NCBI GenBank assembly: GCA_029204225.1
Contig: CM055104.1
Coordinates: 41,259,390 to 41,323,389 of the forward strand
Direction: 5' to 3'
Source of the DNA: Diphasiastrum complanatum
Lineage: Eukaryota; Streptophyta; Lycopodiopsida; Lycopodiales; Lycopodiaceae
DNA: 64,000 bases
How positions within the stretch are numbered: the first letter of the stretch is position 1; each line of letters starts with the position of its first letter. Shown here in pieces: positions 33,010 through 45,016 of the stretch. The position numbers and the translations under genes were made by a program. The notes under the pieces were generated by a model. That model was given only the letters and a program-made list of their open reading frames with translations. It was not told the DNA's origin and searched no databases.

Positions 33010-34435
33010 AGAGTATAGACTTCACAATTGTTGCTGTCACTAATTTGAGTTAGTTAAATCTCCAGTTGTTTGATTCTTTTGGATATGTCCTTTGATCTTT
33101 GACAAGAGGAACAAAAAGTATTTAAGATGGTCCACATGCACTATGATTGTCCAAGCCTAGGATTAAACTGTTTCTTAGTATATCAACTTCTCTGCCAGAT
33201 ATTCAAGAGGAGGTATGCTTGCAACTATTAACTAATGGATTTTATACTGATATTGAAAAAAATCGTTGTTTGGCCACTTTCTTTTAGGATGTTTTTGTGT
33301 TCTCTCATATTTTTGCTACTAATCTGTATTATATTGTTCAAACCCAATGTTCATGTAAAGTTGAAGCCAAAATGTTATATAGAGTAGAAGAAAGTGGACA
33401 TCATCAACAAAGAAAATCAGTCCTGAACCCAACATTTGGTTCCTTACGGACAAGGGTGGCATTCCAGCCTTCTCAAAATATTTTGAAGCATAAAGTAATG
33501 GCAAACAGTAGAATACCTCTCAGATCACTCTTGAGTCATTAGTGCTCAGTCAGGCTCCCGTGCCATAGTCAAGACTCTTGCTAATCTTTTTACCTTCATA
33601 CATACATACCCCTCAAGGATGTGAAAAACTAATGTAATTAGCAGGCTATTATGCAACTACTGAAATGGGAGATGACAAGGCTGTTAATCAGCAGCAACCT
33701 GGAGTCCGTACAGCTTTGATGTACTGCCCAAGAATGATATTTTGTAAAAAATGAAAAATTGATTTTGCGGCAGTTTCAAACTGCTAGCAATCGTGGTGTC
33801 CAATAAGTCCATATTTGCTTGTGGGCTGGTCTTATTGGTGCAAAAAAGGGTTCTCCCCATTTCACACTCACCTTGAGTTTTTTTACCATGTGGGAGATGA
33901 GGTGGCAGGCCCCATGCCACTTAACCCATTTTGGGACCATGGGAGATTTCTTGGCAAGTTCACTTCTTAGGAGCAACTTCACAAGAATTAAGTAATTACG
34001 TGCCAGGAACCTAAGCCAACCAATTGCATCTCAACTCTTCATTGAAGCTTATTGTGAGAATGTGAAATTGGGGTGGCAAGATGCCCACCATCATCTTGTC
34101 AGAGATGTGTGGGAATGGATCAGCAATCCAATGATGCAAGGATCGAATGGCTTGCTAATCATCAATGTGTGGGATTTTAGGATCAAAATTGACCTTCGGA
34201 GAGATCCCAATACATGAAGGAGATGCGCAGCTTTGATCTGCTGTATTTCGCTCTTATTTCTTTACATATTTGGGTATATATATTTACCTTCAATTCATGA
34301 TTAGAAGAAGCTTTAGTAGCCTAACCATGATTTATTCTACTGGAATCAATAGTTCCTATTGTCAGATATGATCCTATCATGAAGAACTATCGTTAAGGTC
34401 GAAATTGTCATTTTGATTCTAATTTCTAGTGTCAA
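33010..34435. other. Downstream of galacturonokinase, no gene seen
   Basis: Contains the kinase 3' UTR and AT-rich sequence. Short open frames occur on both strands without family features. Confidence 0.4.
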
Positions 34436-34439
34436 CATC

Positions 34440-34680
34440 CACAGCCTAATCTGAAACTTTTGTAAATCCTTGGAGTATATTCAGAGTTTGGCTTTCTCCA
34501 TAACAAATGCATATGTTTTTTGTGGCTTGTAGATATTTCAAAACTTTCAAAGTGCTTTCTAATGTGTCAATCCAGGATTTGATAGAAATTGACTTATGTA
34601 TGGATGGAATAAGCAAGATCAAGCGTAGTGCAAAGCATAGCATACAATAAGAAACCAACAATTTTAACGAAAAGGAAAAA
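34440..34680 (-). pseudogene. Copia RNase H fragment
   Basis: The minus strand reads VSYCMLCFALRLI, then LKVLKYLQATKNICICYG and LQGFTKVSD. These align with the Copia GSLMYAMLCTRPDL and RVMRYIKGTLD-GxCY-GYTDSDW run in order and spacing. It is heavily decayed. Confidence 0.5.
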
Positions 34681-34767
34681 GTTTCATATGTTCCTTTTCA
34701 ATATCAGTTTGTGGATACTTATCACTTGACAATTTAATCTTGGATCCAAAGGTAAATAGCTTGGTTA

Positions 34768-35238
34768 GTGTTATGTCCAAGTCCTGTATAAGGGAATCAG
34801 AATAATTCTTGACGTGGATAGCCGGTCACTCCAGTTGTATGTGGTTACTAGTTATGCTACATCATTCCGGACGTGGTCATATCAAGTAATTAATAATCAT
34901 ATGACGGCCCAGACCTATAATTGGACATAGGAGCACAGGCACGGTGAATGACTGTTTTAATGCAAGAATAGGAAGTCAATAACTTAATATAGGTTGCATG
35001 GGGATCCTAAGGGGAATATTCTCTCCTCTTGGAGAGAATACATACCATGGAAACTCGCTCATCTCCCTATTGGAATTTCAGATTCGAACCAGGTTTCCTC
35101 TTCTCTCTTGTATTCATTCACTGAGGCTTGAGGGTGAAGGGTTAGCGTATTGACTAGCCTCTTCATGTTGTTTGGAGGTGTGCTTTTGGTTTGCATGTGA
35201 CAGGATTCTCGAAGATCTTCACTTGGTGATCGTTATAG
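34768..35238 (+). repeat. Gypsy 5' LTR (TGTTATGTCC start)
   Basis: TGTTATGTCC begins at about 34768 and the sequence ends against a methionine-tRNA primer site. It shares its start, and scattered internal words such as TGGGCCT-type and GAGGGTGAAGG, with the LTR at 29814. No polypurine tract precedes it, as expected for a 5' LTR. Confidence 0.65.
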
Positions 35239-35250
35239 TGGTATCAGAGC
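35239..35250 (+). other. Primer binding site TGGTATCAGAGC
   Basis: Exact match to the initiator-methionine tRNA primer site of plant LTR retrotransposons. It marks the start of the interior on the plus strand. Confidence 0.85.
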
Positions 35251-37046
35251 TTGAATCACTACAACCAGGTGGTGGGGCTTGAGGATCTTGGACTTTTGCA
35301 GTTCTTTTCGTGTATCTCTTTGCTTATTCTTCCAGGTGGTAAAATTCATTTCCAAGTAGGTGGCTTCTCAAATCCTTGGTGTACTTTCAGCCTAAAGATC
35401 ATAATTTTGGATTTGCTCCATGAATTTTGATGGAAATCATAGCATTTTTTATGGTTTTAGTGAATTTTTCACCTATAATTCATGGTTTTTGTTTGGAATT
35501 GATTATAGGTACTGATGTAGTATGTTTTTCATATTGTACTTACTATTTTACAGTCATTAATGATGGGATATAATGATTGCATGATGTTTGAATAGTCAAA
35601 AGGATGATTAGATAGTGATTTTGGACAAAAAAATTGGGGTTTTTGGACTAGAAATGAGCTATAGAATCCATATTTGACTAAAATCATTCAGTGCTTGCAT
35701 GTAATGGATTTACAAGGATTAGGATCATATTGCACTTATTTGTGGATTTATCCCACATATTTTGGTCAATTTTGGTCAAAAAAACATGGTTTTTTTGATG
35801 ATTTTTGGACTAATTTTGTGGTGGATCTCAAAATTCTTAGCCAATAGTTGGTAAACACATTTTCAAAGGTGTAATTAAGTTGTCCTAGGGCTTTCATTAA
35901 GTTTGGTTAGGATTGGACACCATTAGAGGCCTCAAAACATCAAAAAATAGTGTATTTTTGGTGATTTTTGGGCATGAAAACCTATCAAATGGGGGTCTGA
36001 ACTTGTTGGTTCTCATTACAAGCTTAAAGATATGATGGATCGAATTTGAGCCATCATGCATCCAATTTGGATAGGTGAGCAATAGACATCATCATGTTGA
36101 AGTTTTGCTTGTTGAAGGAGGCCAAAAATGCATTTTCTGCATAATCTGAGTTTATGATTGCTTGCAAACTTGTTAGAAGCTTCTATGGCTCTCTAATGAA
36201 ACTTAGTAGAGTGCTTGTAACCTCTGATTGGATGCTTATTGGGCTGGAGTTGTAGTTTTGATGATACCACCTTCCCAAAGTGCGTCCTACTACCTGAATT
36301 TTGGCCATTTACTGCTCGCACATGTGAAGCTTAGGTGGCGAGGTGATGTGGCAAGTGCCTTGTAGAACAAACAAGTGATCTCTCCTCTCTATATCGTCTG
36401 TAGCTAGTATAATTTTAAACATCACTCAATGGCAACTAGCTATTTCTGATGGTTGAAAACAAACAACCTAATTTTAGCCTCCACTAGAAAATTCTCCCAA
36501 ACTCTAGGATGTTTCCCAAATGCCCACTGTGGAAGCAAAAAATTTGATCGATTTATTACCACTCTCCTCCGTATTGTGCTTTACAGCGACCAATTTGGTG
36601 TCCTGTAGAGAAAGTTATGGCCGTCTGAAGTTTGGCTTTTGAACTAAAATTTGCAAAATTTTGGAAATGTTCTGATGCATGCATGTTTATAATTCAGTAT
36701 AGTGCTTGTTTGTGGATGGAAATGTATGGATAGACCTGTATGCATGCTTGGATGCATGTTGCATGTGTAATCAGTAGATTTCTTGCATGAAGCTATTTTT
36801 GAAAATTCTAGATCAAAAAGCAGATTTCCTAGTAATTGGGCTATTTACGAAAAAAATTTTGTTTTTTTTGAAAAAGTCAGTGCATGTCAAGTTAGATGCA
36901 TGCATGATTTTTCGAAATGATTTTGATTTGTGACGGTGCTTGTGAATCTGATAAATCGATCTTCTTTATTGGTTTTCACAGTTGGTCCATTTCGAACGGA
37001 TTTCAAAAATCCCAATTTTTTGTAAATTTTTAGTTTTGGTCCTAAA
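35251..37046 (+). other. Long non-coding leader of the Gypsy element
   Basis: About 1.8 kb without coding frames separates the primer site from the inserted Copia C. Gag-like coding resumes at 45017 on the far side of Copia C. This is most simply the long 5' leader of one Gypsy element, though a second element boundary cannot be excluded. Confidence 0.45.
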
Positions 37047-37833
37047 TGACAACATTTTCAGCAAGTTCACACGTGTGGGGAATGATCCTCAAGTGTGAAT
37101 GATCTTATTAAGCTTTATGATTAGCACATAAAATGATTCTAGATTGAATGCCAAGATCTAGTACAGAATTTTATGGCTTACAATCTAGCATGCTAAGAAT
37201 CAAAGAATGATAGCTTCGATAAATAAGAAAAAAAAAGTACAAGAATTTAATGCATTAGCATAAGCCTCAACTTGAGTTAGAGAGAGAAAGAGAGAGCAAT
37301 ATTCAAGCAAATGATAGTGTAGATCCAAAATGACATAAAATAGCTTCAAAGCTTGGTTCTTCATCAAAGATTATGAGAATGTATACGCATATTTATGGAG
37401 TTTGAGGTAGCTTGAGGTAGAACCACATCCATCCAACTTCCATCCACATCTATGAGTGAAAACTAGAGTATTGTGACATTTGTCACTTCTCATGCATTTC
37501 TACCTACTTTTACCAAGTGTCATTTTTCCAACTAGAATTGTACAAATCATCATGCATGTGTCCATTTCACTTAGTGCATGCCTTGCATGTCACTATGGAT
37601 CACTTACAACCATTGCATGTGATATGCCATGAGTTTCTACAAGCATATTATTGACATTTCTAATTCTACAATCTATATGCAAGTTGTATACTACCAACTA
37701 GACTTGAAGAACCCATGTAGCGCAAGTTCCTTCTAGGCCAAATTTGGCATTTACATTATAAAACAACAAACTTACATAGAAAAAAGTTTGTGAGAAGCCT
37801 AAAGTCAAGATAGATGATTTTTCATTTTCAACA
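37047..37833 (-). repeat. 3' LTR of minus-strand Copia C
   Basis: On the minus strand it runs TGTTGAAAATG ... TGTCA. The polypurine tract (minus-strand AGGAGGAG) abuts its right edge at 37834-37841. It is 787 bp long and is repeated at 44268-44956 with modest divergence, including AAGTTCACACGTGTGG near the inner end. Confidence 0.9.
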
Positions 37834-37850
37834 CTCCTCCTAAAAATAAT

Positions 37851-38330
37851 CTATGTTGACTTGAACATAGATCTTGGTATTATTCCAAGATTGGCTCTAT
37901 GCTTGATGAATGAATTTTTGCTCAAAGGTTTGGTGAGCAAATCTGCAATACAAGATGATGTGTTGATGTGCTCCAAGTAGATTTCCCCTCCAATGAGCTT
38001 GTCTCTCACGAAGTGATGTGCAACCTCGATGTGTTTGCTCCTTGCATGAAATATTGGATTGTTGGCAAGGGCTTGTGCTGAAATATTGTCACACATGATC
38101 AAAGGTAGATCATCTTCTATCTTTAGCTCCACTAGCAACCTCTTGATCCAAAGCACTTCTTTTGTTGTAGTAGTAAGTGCCTTATATTCAGCTTCACAAG
38201 ATGAGAGTGGTATAGTATCTTGCTTTTTGGAAAGCCAAGATATCAAATTTCCTCCAAGATATATGACATATGCACTCGTAGATTTCCGATCTGCTATATC
38301 ACTTGCAAAATTTGAGTCAAAATAGCCAAC
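37851..38330 (-). pseudogene. Copia C RNase H domain
   Basis: The minus strand reads SWLSKKQDTIPLSSCEAEYKAL, split here as SWLSKKQDTI and PLSSCEAEYKAL, then MCDNISAQALANNPIFHARS, HIEVAHHFVRDKL and IADLLTKPLSK. This is the C-terminal RNase H of Copia. Upstream pieces (SNFASDIADRKSTSAYV) extend to about 38330, where it joins the integrase directly because the RT is missing. Confidence 0.85.
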
Positions 38331-38334
38331 TATG

Positions 38335-39330
38335 GAAAGAACTCTCTCTTTTTCCCTTCAACCTCACAATAATCATAGAACTTGTTGGAGATGTATTCAC
38401 CTCCTCCATCACATCTTAAAGCTTTAACTTTGAAAGAAAACTGTTTTTCAACATAAGCTTTGAAGATTAGGAAGTGATCAAATACCATAGCTTTTGAAGA
38501 AAGTAAATACAACCAAGTATATCTTGTAAAATCATCAATGAAGGTGACAAAACAAGTTGCACCACCAATACTTTTTGAGGAAAAAAAATGAACATCCGAG
38601 TGAATTAATTCCAAAGGATGAGAAGTCTTAATAAAAGACTTTTGATATGGCTTTCTATGTGATTTTGCAATAGCACAAGTCTCACAAGGCTTGATATCCT
38701 TGGAAAGTGATCTTGGAAGGCCAATAGCCTTATCATTGTTGATCATAGAAAGCATAGACTTATAGTTAGGATGCCCCAACCTTCTATGCCATAACTCCTC
38801 CTTAGACATAAGAGCAATTTCACAAAAGTTTGCATTCTCATAAGAATTCAACTTGAAGATTCCACCATATCTAGATCCATTAGCTAGGATCTCATCATCT
38901 TTCTTGATAAAGCAAGTATTGGAATTAAATTTTACATCACAACCACAATTAAGCAACTTTCCAACACTTATCAAGTTTTTTGTAAGCTTAGGAACAAAAA
39001 AAACATTGGAAAGTGATAGAACTTTAGAAGAAGCAAGTTTCAATGGAATGTTGTCAATTCCTTCAATAGAGCATTCATGATCATTTGCAGTATAAATAGA
39101 TCTTTTAAGCCCTTTATAAGGTACAATAGAGTCAAAAGACTCCTTTGAACAACACATATGTGAAGAGGCTCCACTATCGATGTACCAAGCTCACCCTTTC
39201 TTGAAGGGTGTTGAAGAAAAGCTTGACACCATGAGTGATCCTTCTCCATCACTTGCAATAAAGTCTTCTTCTTTCTCATTAGAGAGATTTGCTTGTTTGA
39301 GTTGATTTTGCTTGTTTGAGTTGATTTTTC
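38335..39330 (-). pseudogene. Copia C protease end, GAG-pre-integrase and integrase
   Basis: In order on the minus strand: the protease region (SSHMCCSKESFDS, then LKLASSKVLSLSNVFFVPKL), the GAG-pre-integrase zinc motif (ELWHRRLGHPNYKS, then CETCAIAKSHRKPY) and the integrase core start (LELIHSDVHFFSS, TFIDDFTRYTW, ALRCDGGGEYIS). Integrase D, D and the start of the third motif are present. Soon after, the frame jumps to RNase H near 38340, an internal deletion that removed the rest of integrase and all of RT. Confidence 0.85.
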
Positions 39331-40110
39331 TTTTTGAAGCAATTAGAGGCATAGTGCCCCTTCTTGCCACAAAAGAAACACTTGACTTTTTTCTTCTTGG
39401 TTTTTCAAGTAAAAGGATGAGATGAGTCATCCTCTTCACCATCTTTGTATCTGTCCTTGGCTTTGTATTTGTTGAAAACTTGAGAAAACTGGTTCTTGCT
39501 CCTCCCTTTCTGCTTGTCCTTGACAAAGAGAGCTTTGTCACTTCCAATATGCTCGAGTTTGTTCATCCTAGAAAGTTTGTAACTTTGCCTAGCTTTTTCA
39601 GAGATGAGAATTCCTTGAAGAGTTTCCAAATTGGGCAACTCCTTCTATATGGCAAAGGATTGAACAAGATTATCATAATCTTCTTTTAAGCCATTTAGAA
39701 TGACTTGTACTAGCTCATCTTGATTGATTGTGACACCAACACAAGCAAGCTCCCTTTGAAGATCTTTTACTCTCAAGACATTATTTGATGCACTCTCCTC
39801 ACTTCTTTGAAAACTTTGAAAAATTTAATTTCTAAGAGTGAGTATTCTAGAAGTGTTCTTAGCTTCATAGGTGGACTTAAGTGCATCCCAAGCTTCTTTA
39901 GCAGTGGTGCAAGATCCTATTTCTCTCATAATTTCATTAGAGACATTCATTTTAATGAAATGTAGAGCCATTCTAGCTCTTTTTCTATATTTTGATATTT
40001 CAAGCTCTGCTTGAGGCTCCTCCTCAATACCAAGTACTATGTCCATAACCTCCTGGAATATTACAACTGACTCCATCATAACCTTCCATATTGAATAATT
40101 GGAGGTACTA
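39191..40110 (-). pseudogene. Copia C gag
   Basis: The minus strand carries the gag N-terminal domain (SNYSIWKVMMESVV, then ALHFIKMNVSNEIM and KEAWDALKSTYE), an in-frame TAA at 39827-39825, and the same frame onward (IFQSFQ, LVQVILNGLKEDYDNLVQS). A CCHC zinc knuckle follows (CFFCGKKGHYASNC, near 39330-39375). Other stops at about 39660 and 39405 are isolated. The TAA sits exactly where Copia E also has one. Confidence 0.8.
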
Positions 40111-40541
40111 AGTCTTTCACATGGATTTCTACGTTTGAGCAACATGTAGAATGGATCTATTCGCTTCCATGTCGGCACCTTCAGGTACTCTTGGAGTCGT
40201 CTACTATCCTTTAGGATCTTATTTCGCCATTCCGGTTGCGGTTGTAATGCGGCAATGATCTCGGCCCTGGTGGAGTATTGGCTTTGATCTATATCCTCTT
40301 TGTCTCCCCTCATGTTGGGAGGGTATTTCCTTTCGAACCTCTTTGATTCCTTTGTATCATCCATCTTGCTCCTGGGCCTAGTAAGAGAAGTTGTCCTACG
40401 TGGTTGTGGTGGCCTTGACAGGTAATCATCCAGGGCCTTGGTTCCCATATCTTTGTCCTTGGCTTGCTCGCTCGTTGATGGCTCAACTGCGCCCGTGTCT
40501 TGGCTGGGCAAGAATCTTTTTATTTCTGATGGATCTGCCAA
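40111..40541 (-). other. Foreign N-terminal extension fused in frame to Copia C gag
   Basis: The open frame that starts at 40541 runs without a stop into Copia gag at about 40110. The first ~143 residues (with KALDDYLSRPPQPRRTTSL and QPEWRNKILKDSRRLQEYL) are not Copia gag. They adjoin the Athila/Tat-like insert. They may be a captured or inverted fragment of another element or gene. No function is claimed. Confidence 0.45.
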
Positions 40542-40639
40542 GAAGTCGTCATTACCCCCAATGTCAGGGTTAGTTTCTGGAAGGTCAGGGATGGAGTGAT
40601 CTGGAGAGAGAGGTGCGGGAATGACAGGCTTACTAAGGA

Positions 40640-43163
40640 GGTGGGTTTAACAAGTTTTAACCGAGCGTCAAAAACAGATGCGTGAGAAGCTTAAGCAGAC
40701 AATTAAGCCCTTGTCTAAAGACACAGAAACCAAACCATCAGCCAAGCTTCCACGTCCAATAGTGACTCAACACAGATGATTCTCAAAGTACCAGAAAACT
40801 TTGTGGAACCCCCTTTTGATCTCCCACAAAAATTTAAAAAGATTTCACATTGGATGACGTTGTTATCCAGTTACCGCAGCCACACCGGGAACCTAAACCA
40901 AGTTCTAGCTCCTTTGAAGGACCAGCTAAAATGATGTCGTTAAACCTTAAAGATCCTGACGAGGAGATGGATCGACTAGTTCATGTTGGTGCACACCTTT
41001 CGTCCGAACAACTTTTTGATCTGGAAACTTTACTTCGCAAATACAGGGATGTATTTGCATGGAACTGTGCAGAAATGAAAGGAATTTCACTTGAAGTAGT
41101 GGTTCATACGATTCCTTTGGAAGACAACGCTAAGCCTATTCGGGCTAAACCTTATAGAAGTAACCTCGTCTATCACAAAAGAATCGATGAAGATATTAAG
41201 AAATTGTTGGATGCTGGCTTCATTTATGAAGTCCAACATACTGATTAGATGTCACCCATTGTGGTTGTCCCCAAGAAAAACAACAAACTTTGTATCTGTC
41301 ATAATCTCAAGAACCTTAATGCGGTTACGAAGAAAGACCATTTTTCCTTGCCTTTAACAACCCAAATCTAGTTGTGGTAGATCCTCGCTGGACCAAAGAA
41401 CGAATTAAAGCCTTTGGGTTGAAAACAGCCCTTACCACGGCACCCATACTTCGCTCGCTAGACTATACAAAAGAATTCCATGTGCATACTGACACAAGTA
41501 AGTATGCCATTGGAGGTCTTCTTGCGCAACCGGACGAGTATGACAAGGATTTTCCAATACGTTTCTTGAGCAGGCAACTGGTGCTTGTTGAAGTAAACTA
41601 TACAACCACTGAACGAGAAGCATTAGCGATGGTCTATATTGTACAACAACTAATACATTATTTATAAGGCCAAACCTTTGCATTCTACACCGACCATCAA
41701 GCCCTATTATATATCGTTAATAAATCCTGTAAAATGGGACGTATAGCTCGATGGTTGTTGATATTAGAGGAATTTAATTTTCGCATAGTCGTTCGGAAAG
41801 GGACCCAACATTTCATGGCGGATCACCTTTCCCGGCTACCTAATGCTGAAAAAACAACTGCACCAGTCAACGATGATCTCCCTGATGCATGCCTTTTTCA
41901 GATTGATGCTACACCCTTATGGGTTGAGGAGATCACTCAGTTCCTCACAACATACAGACTCAAAGAAGGCCTGAGTACGGTGGCAAAAAGAAAATTTTTG
42001 CTTAAAGCGGCGCCCTTTCAAATAATAGTCGGACAACTTTACAAACGGGATGTTGACGGTATTATCCGACGATGCGCTTATGAATCTAAGATACGACCTA
42101 TCATATCTCAGGCTCATGAGGGTATTGGCGGTGGCCATTTCTCTGCTAAAGCCATAGCTAAGATTATACTTCGAGCAGGATTGTGGTGGCCATATTTGTT
42201 TAAAGACACATTTGCTGTTATTAAAACGTGTGATATCTGTCAACGAGCCAAGAAAAATACCAAAGCAGACTTCACACTACTGACTCCCATTACAGAAGGC
42301 GAAGCCTTCCATAAGTGGGGAATTGACTTTGTTGAACCCATCAGTCCAGCAGCAGAATATACCCAAGCTCGTTACATCCTCATAGCCAGAGATTACGCCA
42401 CTAAGTGGGTTGAGGCTCGAGCAACGAAGGATGCCAACGCAAAAATTGTCGAGCGTTTTCTTTATGAAAACATTATTACACGTATTGGCTGCCCTATAGA
42501 GCTAGTTAGTGATCGCGACACGCATTTTTTAAATGTTGTCATTGATAATTTACTATGCCATTACCTTGTCGTTCACAGAAAGAGTACACTATCCTAGATG
42601 TAATGGCCAGGCCGAATCAACTAACAAGACAATATGTAAAATTTTGACAAAGATAGTTGAAACCAGTCATTCTGATTGGGAAACAAAACTTTTTTCAGCT
42701 ATCTGGGCTTACCGCACCACCCCGAAGAAAGCCACTAGGTGGGTTACCCCTTTCCACCTAGTATATGGTCAAGAGGCGGTAATGCTCGTAGAATTCTTAG
42801 TCCCTTCACTAAGAGTCATGGAAGATCTCTGTGAAAAAGCTACAATTGAACAACAAGTCAAAACTAGGCTATTTACGTTAGCCTAGTGAGACAAGACTTA
42901 TATCTTACCACGCACAACTGGTTAACAAACGACGGCAAAAGGCCTGGCATGACCGTCACTTACGAAATAAAGATCTACACTTAGGTGACCAGGTACTTCT
43001 TTATACATCAAAGAAGCACCCCGACAAATTGAAATTCCAAAGTGAGGGACCGTATGCTATTAATAAAATCTTTCCTAATGGTGCAGTCCAGTTGCAAACA
43101 CTTGACGAAATACTCCTAGACATTGTTGTCAACGGTGGTCGTCTTTGGCGGTATTACGAATAG
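40640..43163 (+). mobile_element. Athila/Tat-like Gypsy fragment nested in Copia C
   Basis: Plus-strand pieces in order: an RT start (AKPYRSNLVYHKRIDEDIKK, then SPIVVVPKKNNKLCICHNL, to about 41370); a deletion of the RT core; RNase H (FHVHTDTSKYAIGGLLAQ, then FAFYTDHQALLY); the linker FMADHLSRLPN; the integrase HHCC finger (HEGIGGGHFS to KTCDICQRAKK, about 42115-42255); and the integrase core with GIDFVEPI, LVSDRDTHF and, after a frameshift near 42590, NGQAESTN. The tail ends GGRLWRYYE* at 43163 with no chromodomain. Stops at 41246-41248 and 41665-41667 replace expected Trp and Leu. The ADHLSR motif and missing chromodomain favour the Athila/Tat lineage. No LTRs were found. Confidence 0.85.
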
Positions 43164-43586
43164 TTGTTTTTTGTTGACCCAATTTAACACCTTTTTCCTA
43201 GTATATATTTTACATTTTTTATTCTTTTTATTTTATTTTCTTATTTTCTTGCTTGTAATGCTCATTTTGCATGCCTATTTTTAACCTCGTTTCTTGTTTA
43301 TAATTCATACATGTACTTATTTACTTTCTATGCATTTTCTTTTTCCTATAAATATCCATTTGTCATGAATGTTCTAGGTCAACAAATGATAGGCTACACC
43401 ATATGAAAAAGATTCTAACACTTTTTGCCCACCTCATTTCTGTTTGTTTAGTATCTCAAGCATATAAACATTTATTGAGATACACCTTTCTCATAAGAAC
43501 TTCTATTTTGAGCCACAATCATATTTTTCTCCTTAAAGTTCTTCACTTGCATCAAACAGCTCTATTGTTTCATAATGAATTTTGGT

Positions 43587-43850
43587 CAGATCTCAACTGA
43601 CGATTCTGTCAGATCTCAACCGATGGGATTCTTTCAGATCTCAACCGACGGGATTGTGTCAAATCTCAACCGATGACTTCTGTCAGATCGCAACCGACGA
43701 CTTTTGTCAGATCTCAACCGATGGGATTCTGTTAGATCTCAATCGACGGCTTCTGTCAGATCTCAACCGATGACTTCTGTCAGATCTCCACCGATGGATT
43801 TCTATCATATCTCAACCGACGCGACTCACTCAAATCTCGATCAAATTTAA
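43587..43850. repeat. 24-25 bp minisatellite, about 10.5 units
   Basis: Units vary around TCAGATCTCAACCGATGG plus a 6-7 bp spacer. Most units carry the BglII-like AGATCT. One plus-strand frame reads repeated QISTDDFC-like peptides. It lies between the Gypsy insert and the primer site of Copia C, that is, in the Copia leader. Confidence 0.9.
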
Positions 43851-44253
43851 AATTCAACGAACCGGCACGTCCCATCTCATCCGAAACCAGACGACGACGT
43901 CCATACTATGTCATCACCCCGACGCCATTCGCACCTCAGCGAAGTGCGAATTCTGAAGTTTTGTGGTGACGATCTACTGGCGATCTTCTTGCTCCCATAA
44001 TCGATCTTGGCGCTCTATTGTTCCTTGCATCTGTCATCGCTTCCACACCACCTCCACTGACTATCAGCCATCATCGTTTCTTTACCATTGAGAGCGCCAT
44101 CACCAAACATCTCCAAACTTAACATCAGTTTCTATCCTCTTTGATCCAAACACTTTCAAGAAAAGGTAAAGAAAAGTGATAACTGCTTTTTTGCTTGAAT
44201 TGGGCTCAAAAAATTCTTGACCAATAAGAGATAATAGCATGCAAAGCTTAATT

Positions 44254-44267
44254 TGGCTCTGATACCA
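44254..44267 (-). other. Primer binding site of Copia C
   Basis: The minus strand reads TGGTATCAGAGCCA, a 14-base initiator-methionine tRNA primer site. It abuts the inner edge of the 5' LTR at 44268 exactly. Confidence 0.9.
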
Positions 44268-44956
44268 TGACAAAATTTATAGCAAGTTCACACGTGTGGA
44301 GAATGATCCTCAAGTGTGAATGATCTTATTAAGCTTTATGATTAGCACATAACTGATTCTAGATTGAATGCCAAGATCTAGTACAAAATTTTATAGCTTA
44401 ATCACAATCTAGCATGCTAAGAATCAAAGAATGATAGCTTTGATAAACAAGAGAGAGGAAGTACAAGAATTTAATGCATTAGCATAAGCCTCAACTCGAG
44501 TTAGAGAGAGAAAGAGAGAGCACTATTCACGCAAATGACAGTGTAGATCCAAAATGATATGGAATAGCTTCAAAGCTTGGTTCTTCATCAAAGATTATGA
44601 GAATGTCTACACATATTTATGGAGTTTGAGGTAGCTCGAGGTAGAACCACATCCATTCAACTTCCATCCACATCTACGAGTGAAAACTAGAGTATTAGTG
44701 ACATTTGTCACTTCTCATGCATGCATTTCTACCTACTTTTACCAAGAGTCATTTTTTCAACTAAAATTGTACAAATCACCATGCATGTGTCCATTTCACT
44801 TTGTGCATGCCTTGCATGTCACTGTGGATCACTTACAACCATTGCACGTGATATGCCATGAGTTTTTACAAGCATATTATTGACATTTCTAAGTCTACAA
44901 TCTATATGCAAGTTGTATACTACCAACTAGACTTGAAGAACCCATGTAGCTCAAGC
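44268..44956 (-). repeat. 5' LTR of Copia C, outer end truncated
   Basis: Matches 37047-37735 closely from TGACAAAATTTATAGC through GAACCCATGTAGCTCAAG, then stops. About 100 bp of the outer LTR end is missing, so no target duplication can be read for this element. Confidence 0.88.
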
Positions 44957-45016
44957 TTATTAGTTGATGATTGGATCTCGACTAATTAAGCTAATTTTAC
45001 ATGTCATGAAATCAAT

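Noticed and set aside
43587..43850. Regularly spaced repeats that superficially resemble a CRISPR array.
   Set aside because: The spacers are 6-7 bp and similar to one another, the host is a plant, and no cas genes exist. It is a minisatellite.
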